A stretch of DNA of 9,245 nucleotides from Candidatus Avipropionibacterium avicola (GTDB lineage: Bacteria; Actinomycetota; Actinomycetes; Propionibacteriales; Propionibacteriaceae), in contig DVLP01000057.1 in the NCBI GenBank assembly GCA_018715445.1, forward strand, positions 1-9,245, given 5' to 3'. Numbering within the stretch: position 1 is the first letter of the stretch; every line of letters starts with the position of its first letter. A program made the translations under genes and the position numbers. Under the pieces are notes generated by a model. That model searched no databases. It was given only the letters and a program-made list of their open reading frames with translations, and had not been told where the DNA came from. Positions 1 to 5,272 of this stretch are shown one piece after another.

Positions 1-213
1 CGGGGGAGGGACCTCCTCGACCCCGACCACGAGACCGGTCATCACATCGCTGTGGTGCTGCAGGAACCGTACGGACTCGCTCACGGCCTGCTCGAACAGT
101 TCGCCGCGCAGCGGTGGCCGCGGGACCGGCATGGGCTCGTCGGTCCAGCGGTTCGGCCACGACAGCGGTCCGCGGATCCCCCGACCACGACGGTCACGAC
201 GTTTGCTCGACAC
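1..213 (-). CDS. Zincin-like metallopeptidase family protein (N-terminal part)
   Basis: Only the first 71 codons lie in the window; the 3' end is cut at base 1. The protein begins with a basic stretch (SSKRRDRRGRGIRGPL), continues through a proline-rich linker, and reaches a helix (LFEQAVSESVRFLQHH) followed by VVGVEEVP. This pattern is typical of the small actinobacterial metallopeptidase family (Pfam PF06262, zincin_1), whose HExxH zinc motif lies further on, outside the window, so catalysis cannot be checked here. The biological role of this family is poorly known. I chose the GTG at 213 because a TATCGT hexamer (226-221) ends 7 nt before it and no Shine-Dalgarno is present; an in-frame GTG at 222 would fall inside that hexamer. 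The gene is divergent from the DUF3499 gene, as in related actinomycetes (recalled, not checked). Confidence 0.8.
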   Translation of the reverse strand, partial: MSSKRRDRRGRGIRGPLSWPNRWTDEPMPVPRPPLRGELFEQAVSESVRFLQHHSDVMTGLVVGVEEVPPP

Positions 214-220
214 GGCAACC

Positions 221-226
221 ACGATA
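221..226 (-). promoter_or_regulatory. -10 element of the metallopeptidase gene
   Basis: On the minus strand the hexamer TATCGT fits the actinobacterial TAnnnT -10 pattern. Its downstream edge is 7 nt from the GTG at 213, so transcription would start at or next to the start codon. No convincing -35 is visible. Confidence 0.5.
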
Positions 227-250
227 GGGCGTCGAGCCGGTCCGCAGCGG

Positions 251-256
251 TAAGCT
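251..256 (+). promoter_or_regulatory. -10 element of the DUF3499 gene
   Basis: The hexamer TAAGCT fits TAnnnT and ends 7 nt before the GTG at 264, which would give a leaderless mRNA. The -35 region is weak. It lies only 24 bp from the divergent -10 at 221-226, so the two promoters share their upstream DNA. Confidence 0.5.
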
Positions 257-263
257 CACGCGG

Positions 264-650
264 GTGAGGTCACGACGTTGCTCCCGAACCGGGTGCCAGC
301 ACCGGGCGGTGCAGACGTTGACCTATGTCTACCTGGACTCCACCGCGGTCCTCGGTCCGCTGGCCACCCGGGCCGAGCCCCACAGCTACGACCTGTGCCA
401 GCAGCACTCCCAAGCCCTGTCGGCCCCCCGCGGGTGGGAGGTGATCCGGCTGGCGGACCCCGAGGAGGAGCCCGAGCCGTCGACCGACGACCTGCTCGCG
501 CTGGCCAATGCGGTCCGCGAGGTCGGGCTCGCCGAGGAGTCGTCGCCGAGCCCGGTCGATCCGTCCGACAGCATCGTCGAGGTCGGCCGCAAGGGCCACC
601 TGCGTGTGCTCGCGGACACCGATGTGCACTGGTCGTCACAGCGGCGCTGA
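264..650 (+). CDS. DUF3499 family protein, putative zinc ribbon
   Basis: The 128-residue product matches the actinobacterial DUF3499 family: an N-terminal RRCSRTGC, the block LTYVYLDSTAVLGPLA, then HSYDLCQQH and APRGWEVIRL. Cys6, Cys11, Cys45 and His48 form a plausible zinc-binding set, so a small zinc-ribbon fold is likely. The function of the family is unknown. The C-terminal half is acidic and low in complexity up to about residue 110. Translation starts at GTG 264; there is no Shine-Dalgarno, and a -10-like hexamer lies just upstream. The gene is followed after 22 nt by the phosphohexomutase gene, a pairing that recurs in actinobacteria, which hints at a shared housekeeping context without proving one. 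Confidence 0.88.
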   Translation: MRSRRCSRTGCQHRAVQTLTYVYLDSTAVLGPLATRAEPHSYDLCQQHSQALSAPRGWEVIRLADPEEEPEPSTDDLLALANAVREVGLAEESSPSPVDPSDSIVEVGRKGHLRVLADTDVHWSSQRR

Positions 651-664
651 GGCGCACGTATGCT
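635..664 (+). promoter_or_regulatory. Promoter of the phosphohexomutase gene
   Basis: A -35-like GTCACA (635-640, 4 of 6 matches to TTGACA) is followed after 18 nt by TATGCT (659-664), a good TAnnnT -10. The -10 ends 8 nt before the ATG at 673, so the message would begin at or beside the start codon. The -35 lies inside the end of the DUF3499 gene. Confidence 0.5.
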
Positions 665-672
665 GACCTGCG

Positions 673-2082
673 ATGTTGACCTCCGCGATCTTCAAGGCCA
701 ATGACATCCGTGGTGTGGTGTCCGGAGCCGATGCCCAGTGGGACGCCGACGGCGCCCGTCGCCTCGGCGCCCTGTGGCCGTCGGTCGCGAACCTGACGCC
801 CGGCAGCGCCGTGGTGCTGGGCCACGACATGCGTGCCACCAGCGCTCCCTTCGCCGAGGCCTTCGCCGCCGGGCTGGTCTCGGCCGGGGTCGACGTGGTC
901 GACATCGGTCTGGCCAGTACGGACCTGCTGTGGTTCGCGTCGGGCCGGCTCGACCTGCCCGGTGTGATGTTCACCGCGAGCCACAATCCGGGCCAGTGGA
1001 ACGGCATCAAGTTCTGCCTGCCCGGCGCCCGCCCGGTCACCGCGACCCAGCTCAGCCGACTGGCCGAGTTCGCCCTGGCCGACGACGTCGACCCGGTGCC
1101 CGCCGAGGTCGAGGGCACGCTGCGCACCGAGGACCTGCTCGGTGCCTACGTCGACCACTTGCTCACCCTGGTGGACCTGAGCGACATCCGACGCCTGCGG
1201 ATCGTGGCCGATGCCGGCAACGGGATGGCCGGACTCACCCTGGCGCCGGTCTTCGACCGGATCCCGGCCGAGCTGATCGGGCTCTACCTCGATCCGGACG
1301 GCAGCTTCCCGAACCATCAGCCGAACCCGTTGGAGCCGGAGAACCTGGTCGACGCCCAGCAGGCCGTGGTCGAGCACGGGGCCGACCTCGCCCTGGTCTT
1401 CGACGGTGATGCCGACCGCTGCTTCATCATCGACGAGCGTGGCGAGGTGGTGAACCCGTCCACCGTCACCGCGGTGATCGCTGCCCAGGAGCTGGACCGA
1501 GAGCCCGGGGCCGTGGTGGTCCGCAACACCATCACCTCCCGTGCGGTCGACGAGGTCGTCGCCGAGCACGGTGGACGGACCGTGGTCACCAATGTCGGCC
1601 ACACCTATGTGAAGGCCGCGATGGCCGAACACGCCGCGGTCTTCGGCGGGGAGCACTCGGCGCACTACTACTTCCGTGACTTCTGGGGCGCCGACACCGG
1701 GATGTTGGCCGCGCTGCACCTGATCCGCCTCGCCGGTACGGCCGACCGACCGCTCTCGGAGCTGGTCGCCGACTACGCCCGCTACGCCAGCTCGGGCGAG
1801 ATCAACTCGGTGGTTGACGACGTCGCCGGCTGCACCGCGGCCGTCAGCGACGCCCTGGCCGGCCGTGGCACGGCCACCACCGACGACGGCCTGCTGGTCA
1901 GCGGTGACGACTGGTGGGTCAGCCTGCGTCCGAGCAACACCGAACCCCTGCTGCGACTCAATGTCGAGGCCCGTGACGAGGCCGCGATGACGGCCCTGCG
2001 TGACGAGGTCCTCGCCCTGGTCGAACCCTTCACCCGTACCGACCGGACCCGTACCGAGACCGACACCCCTGGAGGCCAGTGA
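673..2082 (+). CDS. manB: Phosphomannomutase/phosphoglucomutase
   Basis: This 469-residue cytoplasmic enzyme belongs to the alpha-D-phosphohexomutase family and interconverts hexose 6-phosphate and hexose 1-phosphate, probably mannose and perhaps glucose. All four family motifs are visible in order: the phosphoserine loop TASHNP with Ser103, the magnesium loop DGDADR (residues 244-249), the sugar-specificity loop GGEHSAH (325-331; GGEMSAH in many relatives) and the phosphate-binding RPSNTEP (419-425). Length is normal for the family. Mannose 1-phosphate feeds GDP-mannose and the mannosylated glycolipids common in actinomycetes. The ATG at 673 gives a proper N-terminus (IFKANDIRG) and has no Shine-Dalgarno. 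The stop is 1 nt before the next start, so the Trm112-like protein is probably translationally coupled. Substrate preference cannot be read from sequence alone. Confidence 0.93.
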   Translation: MLTSAIFKANDIRGVVSGADAQWDADGARRLGALWPSVANLTPGSAVVLGHDMRATSAPFAEAFAAGLVSAGVDVVDIGLASTDLLWFASGRLDLPGVMFTASHNPGQWNGIKFCLPGARPVTATQLSRLAEFALADDVDPVPAEVEGTLRTEDLLGAYVDHLLTLVDLSDIRRLRIVADAGNGMAGLTLAPVFDRIPAELIGLYLDPDGSFPNHQPNPLEPENLVDAQQAVVEHGADLALVFDGDADRCFIIDERGEVVNPSTVTAVIAAQELDREPGAVVVRNTITSRAVDEVVAEHGGRTVVTNVGHTYVKAAMAEHAAVFGGEHSAHYYFRDFWGADTGMLAALHLIRLAGTADRPLSELVADYARYASSGEINSVVDDVAGCTAAVSDALAGRGTATTDDGLLVSGDDWWVSLRPSNTEPLLRLNVEARDEAAMTALRDEVLALVEPFTRTDRTRTETDTPGGQ

Positions 2083-2083
2083 G

Positions 2084-2269
2084 ATGGCAGTTGAACTCGA
2101 TCCGACGCTGTTGGAGATCCTGGCCTGCCCGCAGTGCCACTCGGCATTGGCCGTCGACCACGACCGAGATGAGCTGGTCTGCACCTCGGCCGAGTGTGCA
2201 CTGGCTTATCCCGTACGGGACCAGATCCCGGTGCTGCTGATCGACGAGGCGCGCTCCACCCGCTCCTGA
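2084..2269 (+). CDS. Trm112-like zinc-binding protein
   Basis: This small protein of 61 residues has the Trm112/YcaR fold signature: LLEILACPQCHSAL near the start, then ELVCTSAECALAYPVRDQIPVLL. Cys15, Cys18, Cys33 and Cys38 can hold one zinc ion. In eukaryotes and archaea Trm112 activates methyltransferases; the role of the short bacterial forms is not settled, and some are encoded beside sugar or lipid genes. The ATG at 2084 is preferred to an upstream in-frame ATG at 2000, which would extend far into manB, because GGAGG (2071-2075) sits 8 nt before it. The 1-nt gap after the manB stop points to cotranscription and coupling. Confidence 0.9.
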   Translation: MAVELDPTLLEILACPQCHSALAVDHDRDELVCTSAECALAYPVRDQIPVLLIDEARSTRS

Positions 2270-2282
2270 TCCGTGATCGGTA

Positions 2283-2298
2283 GCCCGGGCAACCGGGC
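2283..2298 (+). terminator. GC-rich hairpin after the Trm112-like gene
   Basis: GCCCGG and CCGGGC pair perfectly around a GCAA loop, which is a stable GNRA tetraloop, 13 nt after the Trm112-like stop codon. No T-run follows, so termination is uncertain. It may instead mark an mRNA end or processing site, or act together with the hairpin immediately downstream. Confidence 0.4.
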
Positions 2299-2302
2299 CA
2301 CG

Positions 2303-2324
2303 CTGCTCCTGACGAGAGGAGCAG
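2303..2324 (+). promoter_or_regulatory. Hairpin that covers the Shine-Dalgarno of the small membrane protein gene
   Basis: CTGCTCCT (2303-2310) is the exact reverse complement of AGGAGCAG (2317-2324), with a 6-nt loop GACGAG. The right arm contains the AGGAG ribosome-binding site for the ATG at 2325 or 2328, and the arm ends on the base before 2325. In RNA the 8-bp stem would block ribosome access. The pairing is read directly from the sequence; a regulatory role is inferred. Confidence 0.5.
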
Positions 2325-2726
2325 ATGATGGACACCCAGTTGCCCGTGGTGCTGACGGTCACCTTGGCATTGGCCTGTCTGGTCGCGGCGGTACGGATCG
2401 GGCTGCGGTTCGCCGCAGCCGGACACCGCAACGCCCTCGAACTGGCGAGGGGCCGACAGGTCCGCCGGACCGGGACGTGCGTGCGGGCCGAGGTGCTCGC
2501 GGTGCACGCGCTCGGTGACCTCGAGGTCCAGGTCCTCGCCGAGTTCGAGACCCCCGGTGGGCGTCGGATCGCGACCGGGCGGATCGGGCTCGCCGAACCG
2601 CTACCAACCAAGGCTCCGGAGGTCGGGGACCTCGTCCGGGTCTGGTACCTCGGTGAGGGCGGCTCGGACGACGAGGTCCAGATGGACCACGACCTCGATC
2701 CGGCCGAGCTCGCCGTCGCGGCCTGA
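2325..2726 (+). CDS. Small single-pass membrane protein of unknown function
   Basis: I do not recognise this 133-residue protein with certainty. Residues about 6-25 form one hydrophobic helix (PVVLTVTLALACLVAAVRIG) near the N-terminus, followed by a basic stretch and a soluble domain of about 100 residues. The soluble part (VRAEVLAVHALGDLEVQVLAEF, a GRR turn, then GDLVRVWYLGE) resembles in outline the DUF3592 fold, with a variable-sequence beta domain behind a helix, but this is only an impression. The C-terminus is acidic. AGGAG at 2317-2321 is 6 nt from the second ATG (2328) and only 3 nt from the first (2325), so 2328 may be the true start. The gene sits between the Trm112-like and SIS-like genes. 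I do not recall it in the usual actinobacterial arrangement. Confidence 0.75.
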   Translation: MMDTQLPVVLTVTLALACLVAAVRIGLRFAAAGHRNALELARGRQVRRTGTCVRAEVLAVHALGDLEVQVLAEFETPGGRRIATGRIGLAEPLPTKAPEVGDLVRVWYLGEGGSDDEVQMDHDLDPAELAVAA

Positions 2727-2743
2727 GCGATGGACTCCTCGGG

Positions 2744-2749
2744 CAGAAT
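2744..2749 (+). promoter_or_regulatory. -10-like element of the SIS-like gene
   Basis: CAGAAT lies 6 nt before the GTG at 2756 and no Shine-Dalgarno is present. The same hexamer occurs before the next gene, 8 nt from its GTG. It departs from TAnnnT at the first base, so support is weaker than for the other -10 elements. Confidence 0.35.
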
Positions 2750-2755
2750 GGCTGT

Positions 2756-3823
2756 GTGAGCAGCTTTGACGATTCCCGGTTGGACGACCCCGAGGCCCTG
2801 CTCGTCGCCGACGCCCACCTGCGCTTCCTCGCCGAGGCCGGGGGACGGGTCCGTGTCGAGTGGGACTCGGCCCGGCTCGCCGTCGAAGGGCTGGGCGCCG
2901 AGGGCCGACCGCCCGAGGACCGGCCACGTGCCGTGGTCGCGGTGGGACCGGATGCCCGCCTGATCCGGGCCCTGCTGGAGCCGGTCTGCCCGGTCCCGTT
3001 CATGGCCTGGCCCACGGCGGGACTGCCGGGCTGGGTGGGCCCGCTCGACCTCGTGGTGGTGCTCGCCCCGGAACGGGCCGGTGCCGACCTGGTCGCGACA
3101 GCACGCGAAGCCGTACGACGCGGGGCGCAGTTGGTCGTGGCCTGCGGTGACACCTCGCCCCTGGTCGACCATGCCGGTGGCTCGGCCACCACCTTCCTGA
3201 CCACCCGCACCCGTGACAACCTGGCCACCGTCGTGGTGGTCGCCGCGGCGCTGCACCGTCTCGGTCTGGGGCCCCGGATCGACCCGGAGGCAGTCGCGCA
3301 GGCGCTCGACGACGTCGCCGTGACCTGCTCACCCCATGTCGACCTGGCCTCCAACCCCGGCAAGGAGTTCGCCCTGGCCACCGCTGAGGCCCAGACCCTG
3401 TTGTGGGGCGGTTCAACCTTGGCGAGTCGGGCCTCGCGCCGGGTCGCCGAGGCGCTGCGCGAGGTGACCGGGCGGCCGGCGCTGTCGGCCGATGCCGCGG
3501 CCCTACTGCCGGTGATCGAGTCGGCGGCCTCGCGCGACGTGTTCGCCGACCCCTTCCTGGACGGGTCCTCGGACCGGCCGGTGCTGGTGGTGATGGACGA
3601 CGGTGTCGACGAGGCGTGGATCCGGGCCGACCGTGGTGAGTTGTTGGCGGCGGCCGAGCGGCGTGACGTGCGGGTCGTCGAGTTCGGCTGCGACGAGGTG
3701 AGCGGGCCCGGCGGGGGCGATCTGGCCCGGTACGCCTCCCTGCGGCAGCGGGGGATGTACGGGGCGGCCTATCTCGCGCTGGGACTTGGCCGACTTCGGC
3801 CCGTGTCGGACCGTTCGGTCTGA
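2756..3823 (+). CDS. SIS-domain-like protein of the manB locus
   Basis: This 355-residue protein resembles the SIS (sugar isomerase) domain proteins found next to manB in actinobacteria, often annotated as bifunctional phosphoglucose/phosphomannose isomerase or mannose-6-phosphate isomerase. Family-like stretches include GPLDLVVVLAPERAGADLV, the helix VATAREAVRRGAQLVVACGD, and in the second half WGGSTLASRASRRVAEAL and a conserved ESAASRDVFADPFLDG. The phosphosugar-binding SxSG signature of active SIS enzymes is not visible; LAPERAGAD stands where I would expect it. Isomerase activity should therefore not be assumed. The start is GTG 2756, with no Shine-Dalgarno. Its TGA (3821-3823) runs into the palindrome that covers the promoter of the next gene. 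Confidence 0.8.
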   Translation: MSSFDDSRLDDPEALLVADAHLRFLAEAGGRVRVEWDSARLAVEGLGAEGRPPEDRPRAVVAVGPDARLIRALLEPVCPVPFMAWPTAGLPGWVGPLDLVVVLAPERAGADLVATAREAVRRGAQLVVACGDTSPLVDHAGGSATTFLTTRTRDNLATVVVVAAALHRLGLGPRIDPEAVAQALDDVAVTCSPHVDLASNPGKEFALATAEAQTLLWGGSTLASRASRRVAEALREVTGRPALSADAAALLPVIESAASRDVFADPFLDGSSDRPVLVVMDDGVDEAWIRADRGELLAAAERRDVRVVEFGCDEVSGPGGGDLARYASLRQRGMYGAAYLALGLGRLRPVSDRSV

Positions 3824-3834
3824 CAGAATCTGTC
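3822..3834 (+). promoter_or_regulatory. 13-bp palindrome over the CDF promoter, with -10 CAGAAT
   Basis: GACAGA (3822-3827) and TCTGTC (3829-3834) are perfect inverted copies around one A. The hexamer CAGAAT (3824-3829), 8 nt before the GTG at 3838, lies inside it. A repressor bound here would block the -10, which makes this a candidate operator for metal-dependent control of the transporter. The regulator is unknown. Confidence 0.45.
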
Positions 3835-3837
3835 GCT

Positions 3838-4842
3838 GTGAGTGCATCTGGTGGGACCAAGGCTGTCGTTGCCGCGCTGTCGGCGAACGGCTTCATCGCG
3901 ATCTGCAAGTTCGGTGGCTGGGCGTTGACCGGCGCCTCGTCGATGTTGGCCGAGGCGATCCACTCGGTGGCCGACTGCGGCAACCAGGTGCTGTTGCTGG
4001 TGGGCGGCAAGCGCGCCCGTCGGGCCGCCGACGAGGAGCATCCCTTCGGCTACGGACGTGAGCGCTACGTCTTCAGCTTCATGGTGGCGATCATCCTGTT
4101 CTCCCTGGGTGGGCTGTTCGCGCTGTACGAGGCGTACCACAAGCTGGAGGAGGTGCTGCACCCCGATCCCGAGCATGCCGGGGACAACCTGTTGACCAGT
4201 CCGTGGTGGTGGGTCCCGGTGGTCATCCTGTCGGCCGCCCTGGTCGCCGAGGGGCTTTCGCTGCGGACGGCGGTGAAGGAGTCCAACCCGCTGCGGGGCC
4301 AGCAGTCGTGGTGGCGCTTCATCAAGACGGCGAAGGCGCCCGAACTGCCGGTCATCCTGCTGGAGGACATCGGCGCACTGCTCGGTCTGGTCTTCGCCCT
4401 GCTGGGTGTGGGGTTGTCCCTGATCACCCAGAACCTGGTCTTCGACGTGTTCGGTACGGCCATGATCGGCTTGCTGCTGGTCGCGATCGCGGTGGTGCTG
4501 GCCTGGGAGACCAAGTCGCTGCTGCTCGGCGAGGCGGCATCGAAGCAGTCCGTGGGCCGGATCTCGCGGGCCATCATCGGGGCTGAGGGCGTGGAGCGGC
4601 TGATCCACATGAAGACGCTCCACCTGGGACCGGAGGAAGTGTTGGTGGCGGCCAAGATCGCGGTCGACCGGACCGATTCGGCCGCCGAGGTTGCCGAGAT
4701 CATCAATCGCACCGAGGGCCGGATCCGGGACGCCGAGCCGATGGTCACCGCGCTCTACCTGGAGCCTGACATCTACCGGGAGAACTACACTGCGCCGCAA
4801 CGACCCGACCGTACGGCAGAGGCAGGGGAAGCACATGAGTGA
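3838..4842 (+). CDS. Cation diffusion facilitator family transporter
   Basis: This 334-residue inner-membrane protein is a CDF/SLC30-type divalent metal exporter driven by proton exchange. About six membrane helices can be seen (roughly residues 9-30, 34-56, 78-100, 124-146, 171-195 and 200-222). Helix 2 carries His42 and Asp46 (HSVAD), half of the usual metal site, and is followed by the conserved loop [10 protein letters not shown] (68-77). In helix 5 the usual HxxxD is replaced by [10 protein letters not shown] (Glu176, Asp177), the arrangement of the ZnT9-like branch, where the substrate is less clear than for classical zinc exporters. A cytoplasmic C-terminal domain follows. The GTG at 3838 has no Shine-Dalgarno. 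The reading frame overlaps the start of aroQ by 8 nt, so the two genes are one transcription unit. Confidence 0.9.
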   Translation: MSASGGTKAVVAALSANGFIAICKFGGWALTGASSMLAEAIHSVADCGNQVLLLVGGKRARRAADEEHPFGYGRERYVFSFMVAIILFSLGGLFALYEAYHKLEEVLHPDPEHAGDNLLTSPWWWVPVVILSAALVAEGLSLRTAVKESNPLRGQQSWWRFIKTAKAPELPVILLEDIGALLGLVFALLGVGLSLITQNLVFDVFGTAMIGLLLVAIAVVLAWETKSLLLGEAASKQSVGRISRAIIGAEGVERLIHMKTLHLGPEEVLVAAKIAVDRTDSAAEVAEIINRTEGRIRDAEPMVTALYLEPDIYRENYTAPQRPDRTAEAGEAHE

Positions 4843-5272
4843 GCGAGTGGTGTTGGTGCTCAACGGTCCCAACCTGGGACGGTTGGGGCGACGCCAGCCC
4901 GAGGTGTACGGCCACACCACCCATGACCAGCTCGCCGCTCGCCTGGTCACCTACGGCGCCGGGCTCGGGCTGCAGGTCGAGGTCCGCCAGACCGATGCCG
5001 AGGCGGAGATGATCGGCTGGCTCCACGAGGCCGCCGACCGCTCCGTGCCGGTGGTGCTGAACCCGGCGGCCTGGACCCACACGTCGGTCGCGATCGCCGA
5101 TGCGGTCGCCCAGCGGACCGCGGACCTGGTGGAGGTGCACCTGTCGAACGTGCACGCCCGCGAGGAGTTCCGGCGCCACTCCTACGTCACGCCGTACGCC
5201 ACCGGGGTGATCGCCGGACTGGGGATCGCCGGCTACGAGGCGGCCCTGGCCGTCCTCGCAGCCGACGCCTGA
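4835..5272 (+). CDS. aroQ: Type II 3-dehydroquinate dehydratase
   Basis: This 145-residue cytoplasmic enzyme removes water from 3-dehydroquinate to give 3-dehydroshikimate, the third step of the shikimate pathway, and normally works as a dodecamer. It aligns with the Mycobacterium tuberculosis enzyme shifted by one residue, and ten active-site positions are conserved: Asn13, Arg20, Tyr25 (the catalytic tyrosine), Asn76, His82, Asp89, Glu100, His102, Arg109 and Arg113. Length is complete. The ATG at 4835 is set by AGGGGA about 5 nt upstream; an ATG at 4691 in the same frame would run through the CDF gene and is rejected. No other aro gene lies nearby, so here the gene is separated from the rest of its pathway. 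The stop codon directly abuts the stop codon of the opposing gene. Confidence 0.95.
   Translation: MSERVVLVLNGPNLGRLGRRQPEVYGHTTHDQLAARLVTYGAGLGLQVEVRQTDAEAEMIGWLHEAADRSVPVVLNPAAWTHTSVAIADAVAQRTADLVEVHLSNVHAREEFRRHSYVTPYATGVIAGLGIAGYEAALAVLAADA

Noticed and set aside
256..2184. Long leftward open frame opposite the DUF3499 and phosphohexomutase genes
   Set aside because: Its translation is rich in Arg, Gly, Asp and Val with no domain signature. The opposite strand encodes recognisable families, and such antisense frames are normal in GC-rich DNA.
2748..2759. Three-codon reading frame (ATG GCT GTG TGA) overlapping the SIS-like start
   Set aside because: It could couple translation, but if transcription starts at 2756 it is not transcribed, and frames this short are common by chance.
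4691..4834. Extended N-terminus for AroQ
   Set aside because: The extension lies in another frame of the CDF gene, and the ATG at 4835 has a Shine-Dalgarno and gives the standard AroQ N-terminus.
4985..5010. Unusual DAEAEM in AroQ instead of the NHEGEL seen in many bacteria
   Set aside because: The Mycobacterium enzyme has a similar DSEAQL, so this is a normal actinobacterial form and the active site is complete.
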